64,000 bases of DNA from Arthrobacter dokdonellae (GTDB lineage: Bacteria; Actinomycetota; Actinomycetes; Actinomycetales; Micrococcaceae): contig NZ_CP029642.1 of NCBI RefSeq assembly GCF_003268655.1, positions 4,154,001 to 4,218,000 of the forward strand, in the 5' to 3' direction. The notes beneath the pieces were generated by a model. That model worked only from the letters and a program-made list of their open reading frames with translations. It was not told the origin of the DNA and did no database searches. The translations under genes were made by a program, and so were the position numbers. This document shows positions 24,843 to 33,596 of the stretch, piece after piece. Each line of letters begins with the position of its first letter. Within the stretch, counting starts at the first letter, position 1.

Positions 24843-26302
24843 CAGAGCATCCTTTCGTCGGTGCCGAAGATGGCGAGTTCGTCGGTGGTGACCTGGTTGG
24901 CGACGATGAAGGAGCGGTTGCCAACCTTCCACAGGCCCACGCCCTTGGGCAGGTTTTCCACGTGTTCGCATTCGGCTTCGGTGAGGCCGAGGGCTTCCTT
25001 GGTCAGGCGCATGGCGTCGTGTTTTTGCCGGTAGATGACCCTGGTGTCCGCCTCTGTGAGCAGGCCAAGGGCTTTTTGCCGCAGGCCGCTGGTGCTGTCG
25101 CCGATCTCGTTGAGGTCCGCGATCTTGTGCATGATGAGCAGGTTCGCGATGCCGTAGCTGCGGGCCAGGCGCCATTGCTCGCTCATTTTCGCGAGCATGT
25201 AGGGGTCCGCGAGCATGCGCCAGCCCTCGTCGTACACCACGAGGCGCTTGGCGCCGCCGGGGTTGGTCACGGCTGCCTCCAGCCACGTGGCGCCACACAC
25301 CGTGGCCAGGGACAGCGCCTGTTCCGAGGCGCCGATCAGAGCCGAGGTGTCCAGGACCATGATCGGGGCGTCCGCGTCGAAGGCGACCGTGGACGGTGCA
25401 TCAAACATGCCCTCCAGGTCGCCCGAGACGGTGCGCCGCAGGGAATGCCCGACGCCGGTCCCCCCATTGGGTCCGACGAGCGCGGCTGTGGCCGGGGTTG
25501 GGTTGAGGAGGTATTCGAGCACCATGGGCAGGGTGGGTGTGGTGTTGACGGCAACGGCGTCGGAGAGGGCCATGTCTAGGGCAGTATGTTCGACCGGTGT
25601 CAGCGGGACGCCGGGGCGCATGAGGGAGACGAGTGCGACAAGCAGGTGGCGTCTGCGCTGCCTGACCACTGCGTGCCATTGGGCGTCGGACAGCGCGCTG
25701 GATCGGGGGCCGGCGTCTAGCGGGTTGACCCTCGCTGTACGGCCTGGTCCCACGGAGATGACTTTGCCGCCGCGGATGGCGTTGGCGACTGGCACCCACT
25801 CCCCCTTCGGGTCGGATGCCACGGCGGCCTTGCGTCCGAGGGTGATGGATCGGGTGACGAGGGACTTGCCGCACATGGACTTGCCCGTGCCCACTGTGCC
25901 GATGACGACGATGGACGGGCCGCTGATGAAGCCCTTGTCATACATGACCCAGGGGTCGTAACAGAACGCGCCGGAACCAAACAGGTCGGTGCCAATATAC
26001 GTTCCTTCTGGGCCGAGCCCGGATTCGGTGAGGAACGGATAGGCTGCGGCCATCGTCAGCGTCGAGGCCCGGTGCGGTGCCGGCTGTGCCCGGTGCGGAC
26101 CCCACATGGTGGCGCCGGCCCGGATGCCCCAATCCCCTTCCGTCCCTGCTTCCCCTTTTTCGGCTGCGCGTTGGGCCCGCAGCTCACGCAAGGACAGCTT
26201 GGGTGAGGCCGCCAGGGAACGCTCGTTCCGCCGTCGTGCCTGCCGCTGGTCATGGGTCTCCCCGGCAGGGGCGATGCTCACGGTTCCCACGTGCTTGCTC
26301 AT
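24842..26302 (-). CDS. VirB4-like conjugation ATPase
   Basis: A 486-residue ATPase of the transfer channel. After a basic N-terminus it has the lead-in FSGPSIVVIG-type strand with Walker A GTVGTGKS (135-142), then DPKGEW, a long helical middle, Walker B RLVVYDEGWRML and NLLIMHKIADLN. These match the C-terminal ATPase domain of VirB4/TraC proteins; the N-terminal VirB4 domain appears to be supplied by the separate SCO6880-type protein. The ATG at 26302 overlaps the preceding stop by 4 bp. Confidence 0.85.
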   Translation of the reverse strand: MSKHVGTVSIAPAGETHDQRQARRRNERSLAASPKLSLRELRAQRAAEKGEAGTEGDWGIRAGATMWGPHRAQPAPHRASTLTMAAAYPFLTESGLGPEGTYIGTDLFGSGAFCYDPWVMYDKGFISGPSIVVIGTVGTGKSMCGKSLVTRSITLGRKAAVASDPKGEWVPVANAIRGGKVISVGPGRTARVNPLDAGPRSSALSDAQWHAVVRQRRRHLLVALVSLMRPGVPLTPVEHTALDMALSDAVAVNTTPTLPMVLEYLLNPTPATAALVGPNGGTGVGHSLRRTVSGDLEGMFDAPSTVAFDADAPIMVLDTSALIGASEQALSLATVCGATWLEAAVTNPGGAKRLVVYDEGWRMLADPYMLAKMSEQWRLARSYGIANLLIMHKIADLNEIGDSTSGLRQKALGLLTEADTRVIYRQKHDAMRLTKEALGLTEAECEHVENLPKGVGLWKVGNRSFIVANQVTTDELAIFGTDERML

Positions 26303-27759
26303 TTCAATCCCCTTCCCAGCGGCAATGCCCCGGCGATGAAAGCCGGCCACTGCTGGCCGACCATCAGCCGCAGCTCGACGAACGCGCCGGCAGCCGCGGA
26401 CTCGAGTTCCTGCCGGCACCGGGCCAGCCCGTCCAGGGTGTCCGCGGTAATAGTTACATAGGCGGCGGGGCGCACATCCCCATGACCGGCGACAATTTCC
26501 TCTTCGCGCCGGGCGACTTCCTCCTCCTCGGCCCGCTGCTCGCGCGTCAGGGGCCGGTCCAGGCGGGCGTTGATGCGCCGCCGGGTGTCATGGGCCTCCT
26601 GCGAGGAGCGGATGTCGCGCAGCGCCTGGTCGGTAGGGACGGCCCGGATGACTTGGGAAATGGTGTGCCGGAAATCGCCCACGTAAATCAGCGGATGCAA
26701 GAACCCCGGGTAGACCAGCTGGCGGGGCCACTCCGCCACCCAAAAGGTTTGGTGGAAGCCGGAATCCGTGCGCAGGTACGACCAGTGCTCCTCCGCGGCC
26801 ATGGGTCCGGCCGACACTTTCGGCAGCACCTTACGGGTGGCGGAGGCCCACTTAGCCACGGCTGCCGGGTCAAAGGACCCCCGAACGACGGCGGTAACGG
26901 CCGCATCGGAAAGCCACTCCGTCACAACCACACCATGAGTCTTTAGCCCAGTGGTGAACGATTCAACCTCGGAACGGAGCACAGACTCAAGGCCGGCCAT
27001 CCCACCCCCGGCGTCCTTGATCCGACGGCGTCCCTTCGCGGTATCCAGCACGATCGCCATGATGATCTCATGGCTCATGGAGGCACCCGCAGCCTCGATC
27101 AGGTCGAGGTAGGACTGGTCGCCCCACTCCGCGTCAGCAATCCGCTCCGGCGGGACTGCCCGCTCGTAGTAGGCACGCAGGGCGCTCGATGGGTAAGGCA
27201 CCGTGTAGTCCTGGATGGCGATCCGGGCAACGGCTGGGCGGCGTGCCATGGCCGCCTGCACCCGCGACCACGCCTGAACGACGTAGGCCTTGTCATCACC
27301 ATCCATCAGGGCGAATGAGTTGGTGGTGCAGCGAAGGGCGACGATGGCCTCGTGGCCCGTGTGGTCAACCATGAAGGCCTCTCCCTTGCTTGTGCGGCGG
27401 AGTTCGAGGCTTCCCAGGCCGCCGGGAAGTTCCATGGTTCCTGTTTTTCGTGCCTGCTCGGGCCGCGCGAGATAGCGGGTTTCGTTCAGGACACTGCGGA
27501 GGAAGAAGAGGGAGGCCGTGTAGGCCCAGACCGGGTAGGGAATGCGGGCGTAGTGCAGCACGCCGAAGAAGATGATGCCCAGCCAGAGTGGCGCCGTGAG
27601 GATGAACGCCTCCGGCCCGCCCGTTGCGGAAGTAACGACGGCGACCAGCGTCCCGGCCGCGATGAGTGTGAGCTGGTACCACTGCAGGCCCATGAACAGG
27701 CCGTGCCGTTCATAGCGCGGGAAGCGGACCGGTTGCAGTGTGCGGGTGTCTTCAGACAT
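26299..27759 (-). CDS. SCO6880 family conjugation membrane protein
   Basis: This 486-residue protein begins with PVRFPRYERHGLFMGLQW and two membrane helices (about 22-42 and 45-65), followed by a large cytoplasmic region. This is the pattern of SCO6880-type proteins found just before VirB4 in actinobacterial elements. It likely substitutes for the VirB3/VirB4-N part of the secretion machine. GGAG lies 9 bases before ATG 27759; the ATG at 27768 has no spacing from it. It overlaps the TrbL gene by 8 bp. Confidence 0.82.
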   Translation of the reverse strand: MSEDTRTLQPVRFPRYERHGLFMGLQWYQLTLIAAGTLVAVVTSATGGPEAFILTAPLWLGIIFFGVLHYARIPYPVWAYTASLFFLRSVLNETRYLARPEQARKTGTMELPGGLGSLELRRTSKGEAFMVDHTGHEAIVALRCTTNSFALMDGDDKAYVVQAWSRVQAAMARRPAVARIAIQDYTVPYPSSALRAYYERAVPPERIADAEWGDQSYLDLIEAAGASMSHEIIMAIVLDTAKGRRRIKDAGGGMAGLESVLRSEVESFTTGLKTHGVVVTEWLSDAAVTAVVRGSFDPAAVAKWASATRKVLPKVSAGPMAAEEHWSYLRTDSGFHQTFWVAEWPRQLVYPGFLHPLIYVGDFRHTISQVIRAVPTDQALRDIRSSQEAHDTRRRINARLDRPLTREQRAEEEEVARREEEIVAGHGDVRPAAYVTITADTLDGLARCRQELESAAAGAFVELRLMVGQQWPAFIAGALPLGRGLK

Positions 27760-29272
27760 GGTTGCCATCTCCGCTTCTGGGTTCCTTGTTCGGTGGGAGT
27801 TTCGGCGGGACTACAGCCGGCGGGTTGGTGGCCGGAGGCATACTTGCGGCGTGCGGTGTCCGGTCTTGCCCGCCAAGAAGGTCTGGCGGTTTGATCGGTG
27901 TTGGAGCCGGTGACTGCGGTGGCGGGCTGGCAGCCGTCGTGCTTGGCCTGCTTGGGTAGCGCGACGTCGTCGGACCATGCGACGTCCCCGCGGTCTGCGT
28001 CGCCGGACGACCTGTTTCGCGCTGAGTCGGGGTTTCCGCTGCCTTGTTTCCCTGCCCAGAAGCCGCTTCACCCTTAGGTGCCGCCCCTGGCATGGGCCAT
28101 GCCGTCGACTTGGCCGGGTGCGGCTGCGAAGTCCCTGCGGAAGCCCCGCCCCGTGCCGTTGGGTTAGTTGTCCCGGGCGGGTTGGGTATTCGCGTCCACC
28201 CCTCCTTGGGCTCTAGATGACTGGTCTGGTGTGTGGATGCAACCGGCGTTGGCCCATGGGTGCCCACCCCGGACATGTGGAACTTCCCGCCGAACTGCCG
28301 GCCGAGCTGGCGGCCGGTGAATGAGCCCGCTCGGCTCGCGATGTGGCCACCGCCTGCCATCTGTGCCGCCCCGGCGATCTCTCCGCCAGCAAAGCTGACC
28401 AGCTTCAAGGCCATCAGGGGGGCGCCGCAGGCGAGGACCATTCCGACCGCGCCTGACGCCAGCCCACTGAACGACGTCGAATTGGCAAACAGCTTCACGG
28501 CCACGGCCAAGACAGTCGCGGCCAGTGGTTTGGCGATCAGGAGGGCGACGACCGTTTCGCACCAGATTCTGGTCCACGACTTGGTCCGTTCCCACGGCAG
28601 CAGCATGAGTGCCACCGGAGCCACCGCGGCGAGGACTATCAGGGCAAAGGAGCGGAAGATCATGGAGCACATGAGGATGAAGGATAGGATCCACACGACC
28701 AGCACAGCGATTACGGTCACGACCACCCCGCCGACCGGCCCGGCAGAAGTTCCGGTGCTCAGCGAGACCACGTCCCAGGTCCGGCCGGAGCCGACGGGTG
28801 CACGTTGGAAGCCAAAGAGTCGCATGAACACCACGTAGGGATCCGTGCCGAGGGTCTGCAGCAGCGCCGTCGAGGCCGAGTCGGTGAAGCTGGACAGCTT
28901 GCCCATGAGGCCGGTGGCCACAAAGACTAGCGGGACCGCTAGAGCGCCGCCGAGGAGGGCTCGTCCGATGCGGCGCGGCTGTTGGCTGACAAGTCCGGCG
29001 ATTAGCTGGACGATCATGACGACGACGAGCGGTGTCATCATGACGACAATCCACCAGTTAGTCAGGCCGCTGACGATGGCCCATTCGGACGCGTCGATGT
29101 TGGACACGCCAAACGCGCCGGAGATGAAGGACCACATCCACGAGGCCATGTTCTCGAGAATGCCGGCGATATAGGCAGTGACGGACGCGGCGAAATCGTC
29201 GCTGGCCTGGGACACAATGCCGCAGCCGGGCGGCCACCAGCCGCCGGCCCCGCATTTGACCATCGGTAGCAT
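27752..29272 (-). CDS. TrbL/VirB6-like conjugal channel protein
   Basis: This 506-residue polytopic protein has five to seven hydrophobic segments between about residues 55 and 300 (for example WWIVVMMTPLVVVMIVQLIA and VVVTVIAVLVVWILSFILMC), with the TrbL-like stretch FALIVLAAVAPVALMLLPW. The last 180 residues are disordered, rich in Pro, Thr and Gly. TrbL/VirB6 proteins form the inner-membrane channel. It is flanked by the pilin-like gene and the SCO6880-type gene, the usual order. ATG 29263 is an alternative start. Confidence 0.83.
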   Translation of the reverse strand: MLPMVKCGAGGWWPPGCGIVSQASDDFAASVTAYIAGILENMASWMWSFISGAFGVSNIDASEWAIVSGLTNWWIVVMMTPLVVVMIVQLIAGLVSQQPRRIGRALLGGALAVPLVFVATGLMGKLSSFTDSASTALLQTLGTDPYVVFMRLFGFQRAPVGSGRTWDVVSLSTGTSAGPVGGVVVTVIAVLVVWILSFILMCSMIFRSFALIVLAAVAPVALMLLPWERTKSWTRIWCETVVALLIAKPLAATVLAVAVKLFANSTSFSGLASGAVGMVLACGAPLMALKLVSFAGGEIAGAAQMAGGGHIASRAGSFTGRQLGRQFGGKFHMSGVGTHGPTPVASTHQTSHLEPKEGWTRIPNPPGTTNPTARGGASAGTSQPHPAKSTAWPMPGAAPKGEAASGQGNKAAETPTQRETGRPATQTAGTSHGPTTSRYPSRPSTTAASPPPQSPAPTPIKPPDLLGGQDRTPHAASMPPATNPPAVVPPKLPPNKEPRSGDGNHV

Positions 29273-29281
29273 GGCCCCGGC

Positions 29282-29572
29282 CTAGAAACCGAGGTTGAAC
29301 GCGTTCTGCGACCACAGGATGTAGCCGTTGATCCCGCCCAGGATCGCGGCCACTGGCCCCGTCCAGAGCAAAATCATGCCGCCGCCGGAAGCCAGCCGAG
29401 AGGACTGGCTCAGTTTGCCGGCCAGCAGCATCGCGGCGCCAATGATCGCCACGATGGCGATCACGATGAATGCGCCGACCAGGATGCCGCCGCCGATCTG
29501 CTTAAGTGACTCAAGAAAAGGAAAGTTGGTGTTCGGGGTGATCCCCGGATCCACCGCTGCCATGTACAACAT
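29282..29572 (-). CDS. Pilin-like (VirB2-like) two-helix conjugation protein
   Basis: From ATG 29572, which has GGAG 6 bases upstream, the protein has 96 residues with two hydrophobic helices (GGGILVGAFIVIAIVAIIG and MILLWTGPVAAILGGINGYI). Such small proteins before TrbL are the pilin or DUF6112-type proteins of actinobacterial transfer modules. A longer version from ATG 29629 lacks a ribosome site. It ends 9 bp before the TrbL gene. Confidence 0.65.
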   Translation of the reverse strand: MLYMAAVDPGITPNTNFPFLESLKQIGGGILVGAFIVIAIVAIIGAAMLLAGKLSQSSRLASGGGMILLWTGPVAAILGGINGYILWSQNAFNLGF

Positions 29573-29763
29573 CGTGAACTCCATTCGGTGCTTGTCCACA
29601 TGCGTGGACGGTATGTTCACTTGCTTCATGGTGAGTGAGCGGGGAAACTACCTGACCGCTCGTCGTCAAAGGCTGGTCCTTCGTGATTTCATCTAGACTC
29701 AACTCAGCTAGGTCGTTGTTGCCACACCCTACCGATCAGTCCCTGAACAGAAATGGCGAAAAG

Positions 29764-30867
29764 ATGTCTTTGCAGGAAGAAATTGACGCAGGCCGAAACA
29801 CCGTCCGATCAGACTCTCTGGCCATGTCAATTGGAGAACTCGCCAGCCTCTACGAAAATCAGGAATTGGTAATTAGGCCGGAGTTTCAACGTCTCTTTCG
29901 GTGGAATAATCATCAAAAAGCACGGCTAATTGAGAGCATATTTCTCGGAATACCGCTTCCATCAATATTTGTAATGCAAAATTCGAATGGCGTCTGGGAA
30001 GTAATAGACGGCCTGCAACGCTGCTCGACAATATTTGAATTCATGGGCATACTTCGCGATGAATCTACAGGTGAAATACTTTCACCAGCGAAACTGTCTA
30101 GCACAAAATTCCTTCCAAGCCTAGACGGAATTATATACACCGAAGGACAACCGGAGAGCCTCAGCACGTCACAACGCCTTTCATTTAAAAGAAGCAAGAT
30201 CGATATCCGCGTACTCCTTCCGGAAAGTGATGAAAGAACAAAATACGAACTCTTTGATCGCCTAAATTCGGGCGGTCAGCAAGCCTCAACTCAGGAAATC
30301 AGAAACGTCCAGCTTTTACTTGCCGACAGCAGCTCACTTACATGGATCCAAAACCTCGCGAACAACGAAGATTTTTACGCTTGTACCGCAATCAGTGACG
30401 CAAAAACTAATCAACAGTACGATTTGGATCTCGTTTGCAGACTTATAGCAATCTGGGCGAGTAGCGACGAAGAACTGCGTGCCATGGACTCAGTGGACGA
30501 ATACGTGACCACTAAACTCCAAGACCTCCTGCTTGGAGACTTTAACAAGGAAGCCTTCAGTGAAACATTCAAGACACTTTTCAGGGCACTTAATACAGCA
30601 CTAGGAGACGACACCTTTAGAAAGTATCTGCCAGGGACCGACGGGAACGGAAAGCATGTCCGCAGTTTCTCAGTATCTGCGTACGAAGCCATCACCTTAG
30701 GAGTACTGAATAATCTTGCCCAATGGGCCGATCGGCCCGCCGAACTACGCATTCGAATACAAAAGATGTGGCAGGATACCGAATTCAGTCAGAACACGAG
30801 AGCCGGGACCCGTGGCACGACCCGAATCGTCACAGTGGTTCCGTGGGCTCGCGAATTCTTCGGGTAG
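29764..30867 (+). CDS. DUF262 (ParB-like fold) protein of a two-gene conflict module
   Basis: This 367-residue protein carries the DUF262 motifs RPEFQRLFRW (about residues 39-48) and DGLQRCSTI (about 82-90), shared with the GmrS part of GmrSD enzymes and other ParB/Srx-fold NTP-using nucleases. The C-terminal half is helical, without the GmrD HNH motif. It is divergent in strand and base composition from the surrounding transfer genes: visibly AT-rich with different codon use. The next gene, a HEPN protein, starts 6 bp after its stop. The ribosome site is weak. Confidence 0.82.
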   Translation: MSLQEEIDAGRNTVRSDSLAMSIGELASLYENQELVIRPEFQRLFRWNNHQKARLIESIFLGIPLPSIFVMQNSNGVWEVIDGLQRCSTIFEFMGILRDESTGEILSPAKLSSTKFLPSLDGIIYTEGQPESLSTSQRLSFKRSKIDIRVLLPESDERTKYELFDRLNSGGQQASTQEIRNVQLLLADSSSLTWIQNLANNEDFYACTAISDAKTNQQYDLDLVCRLIAIWASSDEELRAMDSVDEYVTTKLQDLLLGDFNKEAFSETFKTLFRALNTALGDDTFRKYLPGTDGNGKHVRSFSVSAYEAITLGVLNNLAQWADRPAELRIRIQKMWQDTEFSQNTRAGTRGTTRIVTVVPWAREFFG

Positions 30868-30873
30868 ATAGTT

Positions 30874-31521
30874 ATGCGCACAACTACACTCGAAGAATTG
30901 AGCCAGCGCATCGACAATGATTTAGGATGGCGAAAGAAAGAGATAACTTCATTATCATTAGTTATATCCGATCTCCAAGGGGAACCCCAGCGCGCAGTTC
31001 TTCGGGGATCACTAGCCGTTCTTTACGCCCATTGGGAAGGTTTCGTCAAAGAATGCATCTTCTTCTATTTGAACTTTGTTGATTGCCAATGCCTGTCAGC
31101 AAATCAGCTAAATGAGGCAATTGTTGCTTTTATTTTCCGAAATAAATTAGGAAAATTTCATAGCGACGGCCTCGGGATTCATCACATTGACATCATAAGG
31201 GATCTTCGAAATCAAGAGCCTAATCGGTTAAGGTTTCCTCGAAGTTCACGAGACATCGACACTATGTCGAACCTGTCCTCAAAGAGGTTCAGAACACTCA
31301 TAAATTTCATTTCTATATCGATACCGTCCAAGTACGACGACACATTATCCCTGATTGACACGGACCTTGTACTAACAAGGAATGCCATATCACACGGGAA
31401 TGACGACGTGGTAACGATAAATGACTGGGAAACTATACGTGACTTGATTTTAGAAATTATTTCTTACATAGGCGATGAAATTTTGAACGCCGCCATATGT
31501 GAATATTACCTGAAACATTAG
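30874..31521 (+). CDS. HEPN-domain protein (MAE_28990/MAE_18760-like), likely RNase
   Basis: This all-helical protein of 215 residues has the catalytic HEPN motif RxxxxH in LTRNAISHGND (near residue 170). It also has an N-terminal helix pair with RGSLAVLYAHWEGFVKE, typical of MAE_28990-type HEPN proteins. HEPN proteins with this motif are usually RNases in toxin-antitoxin or abortive-infection systems. It is cotranscribed with the DUF262 gene, equally AT-rich, and both sit inside the minus-strand transfer operon. That the two act together is inferred. Confidence 0.82.
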   Translation: MRTTTLEELSQRIDNDLGWRKKEITSLSLVISDLQGEPQRAVLRGSLAVLYAHWEGFVKECIFFYLNFVDCQCLSANQLNEAIVAFIFRNKLGKFHSDGLGIHHIDIIRDLRNQEPNRLRFPRSSRDIDTMSNLSSKRFRTLINFISISIPSKYDDTLSLIDTDLVLTRNAISHGNDDVVTINDWETIRDLILEIISYIGDEILNAAICEYYLKH

Positions 31522-31764
31522 GAGATTGGATTCGCGGAAAAGGATCTGATCAATTTAATTGAGTACCACGAGTCGCCTACAAATAATTCGATGGAAACTA
31601 GCCATGTCTTTGTGCTTGGATTCCACGACGAACCCTTGCTTGTATTTGAGGATAAATAAACATCAAAAGATAGAAATGGATACTGTACCGCGAGTTCTAT
31701 CCACGTCAATCTGCGGATCGTTGTCGGATTCTATGGAAAGGACAACCAGGTTAAATTTGAGCCA

Positions 31765-32868
31765 TCAATGTTCAAAGAGAACGCGGAAGTATGCTGATCC
31801 GACATTCCAATTCACAGGATGCAGTAATGTCCCAACGGATGGGTTGAGCGCGCTGTACATCATGCCGTTGCCGGCGTAGATGCCGACGTGGGCCCAGTGG
31901 TTTGGGCCATCAGGGTTCTGCACGACGAGATCGCCTGGTTGCGGTTTCGCGGTTCGTGTTCCGACGGCCCATTGCTCTGTCCTCGGGAGCGTGATGCCGG
32001 CCTGGCGGTAGACCCACTGGACGTAGCCGGAGCAGTCCCAGGCCTTGAAGGCCGAGCCTCCCCAGACGTAGGCCCCGCCGACACCTTCTTGGGCGTAGGC
32101 GAGGATGTTGCGTCTGAGCTGGCTTAGGTCGGCGGGAAGAGTTGGCCGTCCGGAATCTGGCTGGGCGGTGCCGCACGCCACTGGACCAGTGGGAGATTCA
32201 AGCCTCTTGAGAATTTGCGCTGCCACGGGTTGCCACTGGGCGTACCGCTCTGGATAGGCCGATCCCTGGACGGCTTGCGCCGCAGCGCCTTTGTCCATCT
32301 GTTGCCAGCCCGGAACATCCAGCAGTCCTCGCGGTGGGCCATGGTTGGGCCCTTGGGGCCCGCCATAGAAGGCTTCGGCGTTGTAAGCAGGTTGCATGAG
32401 CTGGGGGACACTCCCCCAGCCGGCGGAAGGGCGTTGTTGGGCGCTGCCGATGGAATCGTGGTCGCTCCCGACGCCGTCGTGGGGATATTTCATGGACGCT
32501 GGCACGGCCGGGTTGGCCAGCATTTGCAGGTTGGACTCTTGAATCGCCATCATTAGCGCGATCACAATGCCGTCGTCGGGCACCGACCGCGAACGGCCGA
32601 CGGCAATGTAGGACCGGGCCACTGCCACCTGGAACGGGCTGAAACTGATCGAGGCCCCGCCGGGAACGGCGACGGTCAAAGTTGTACCAGGTCCGCCGAC
32701 GGCAACCGTGCACACCGCCGTCGGGCCTTGGGCCGCTACGGCCATCAGGGCCATTGACCCGCAAAACGCCATGATGCAGCACAGCACCAGTGCGCCCAAC
32801 GCTGCTCCAGCAAGTCGGAGGGCTGCACGTTTCTTGACCATGGCCAGGATCACTGCCGGGGCGGGCAT
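31765..32868 (-). CDS. Transglycosylase/NlpC-P60 peptidoglycan hydrolase (VirB1-like)
   Basis: This 367-residue secreted or membrane-anchored cell-wall enzyme has one N-terminal hydrophobic segment (about 18-45). A lytic-transglycosylase-like region follows, with a candidate Glu in LMMAIQESNLQ. The C-terminal NlpC/P60 domain has Cys in WDCSGYVQWVYRQAG and His in HWAHVGIYAG. It should open the cell wall for the transfer machine. ATG 32868 overlaps the previous stop (TGATG). The next transfer gene is more than 2 kb away, because the DUF262-HEPN pair sits between. Confidence 0.87.
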   Translation of the reverse strand: MPAPAVILAMVKKRAALRLAGAALGALVLCCIMAFCGSMALMAVAAQGPTAVCTVAVGGPGTTLTVAVPGGASISFSPFQVAVARSYIAVGRSRSVPDDGIVIALMMAIQESNLQMLANPAVPASMKYPHDGVGSDHDSIGSAQQRPSAGWGSVPQLMQPAYNAEAFYGGPQGPNHGPPRGLLDVPGWQQMDKGAAAQAVQGSAYPERYAQWQPVAAQILKRLESPTGPVACGTAQPDSGRPTLPADLSQLRRNILAYAQEGVGGAYVWGGSAFKAWDCSGYVQWVYRQAGITLPRTEQWAVGTRTAKPQPGDLVVQNPDGPNHWAHVGIYAGNGMMYSALNPSVGTLLHPVNWNVGSAYFRVLFEH

Positions 32869-33596
32869 CAGTAAACGATCCTGTCGGGCGCGGCATAGAA
32901 GGCCACCATGTCGCAGCGATCTGCTGGTGCCGTCGCGGCGGGCGGGCAATTGAGGATGACACTGACCGGTGCGGTGTAGTTGTTGGTGCCCGAGGTTGCG
33001 TGCTCGGCCACGGCTAACGTGACAGTGCAGACGTGCATCCCGGCCCAGGGTGGAGGGTGCTGGACGAATTGTGCCAGCTGCCCGTCACATGACGAGTTCA
33101 CGAGACTGGCGGTTCGATAGCCCTTGGAGCCTGTCAATGAGGCATAGGCTGCGGCATTGGTTCCCGTGGCCTCAAACTGCTGCGCGAAAACCGTCAGCGG
33201 ATTCGAGCCATCCGGGAGCACGTGCCACCAGCTGCGCAGCCGCCCGTACGTCTGGGAGTATGTGGCTGTGCGCGTGTCCCAGGTGTAGACAGCCCGGGCA
33301 GCCGCAGCGGCCAACTTGCGGAAGTCCAGGGTGAACGGTTGCCCCGACGGGACTGCGGTGGCAGGCGACGGCGGGCTGGCCGCCGTCGGGCGCTCCGCCG
33401 CCACTGGGGACCGCAAAGGAGGATTTGTCGTGGCCGTGCTGGCCGGCGTAAGGCCGCTGACAATCGTAGCGGCGCCGGGTGCCCTGATCGATAACACGGC
33501 CGCCATGCCGGCGATAGCTGCGGCAGCGACGAACAGCAAGACCCACCGGCGAAACCGGCCGCGTGGTCGCCTACGATGCAGCGATTTCGCGAACAT
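32868..33596 (-). CDS. Membrane-anchored conjugation protein (VirB8/TcpC-like candidate)
   Basis: This 242-residue protein has a basic N-terminus, one transmembrane helix (about 19-42), a Pro/Ala/Thr linker and a folded extracellular domain (about 95-242) with three or four Cys. The layout resembles VirB8- or TcpC-type scaffold proteins, although I see no decisive motif. It overlaps the sigma-like gene by 26 bp and the hydrolase by one base, so it belongs to the transfer operon. Confidence 0.65.
   Translation of the reverse strand: MFAKSLHRRRPRGRFRRWVLLFVAAAAIAGMAAVLSIRAPGAATIVSGLTPASTATTNPPLRSPVAAERPTAASPPSPATAVPSGQPFTLDFRKLAAAAARAVYTWDTRTATYSQTYGRLRSWWHVLPDGSNPLTVFAQQFEATGTNAAAYASLTGSKGYRTASLVNSSCDGQLAQFVQHPPPWAGMHVCTVTLAVAEHATSGTNNYTAPVSVILNCPPAATAPADRCDMVAFYAAPDRIVY

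Noticed and set aside
31559..31879. 106-residue plus-strand ORF after the HEPN gene
   Set aside because: It overlaps the end of the hydrolase gene antisense and has no recognisable motif; the gap probably holds only termination signals and junction DNA.
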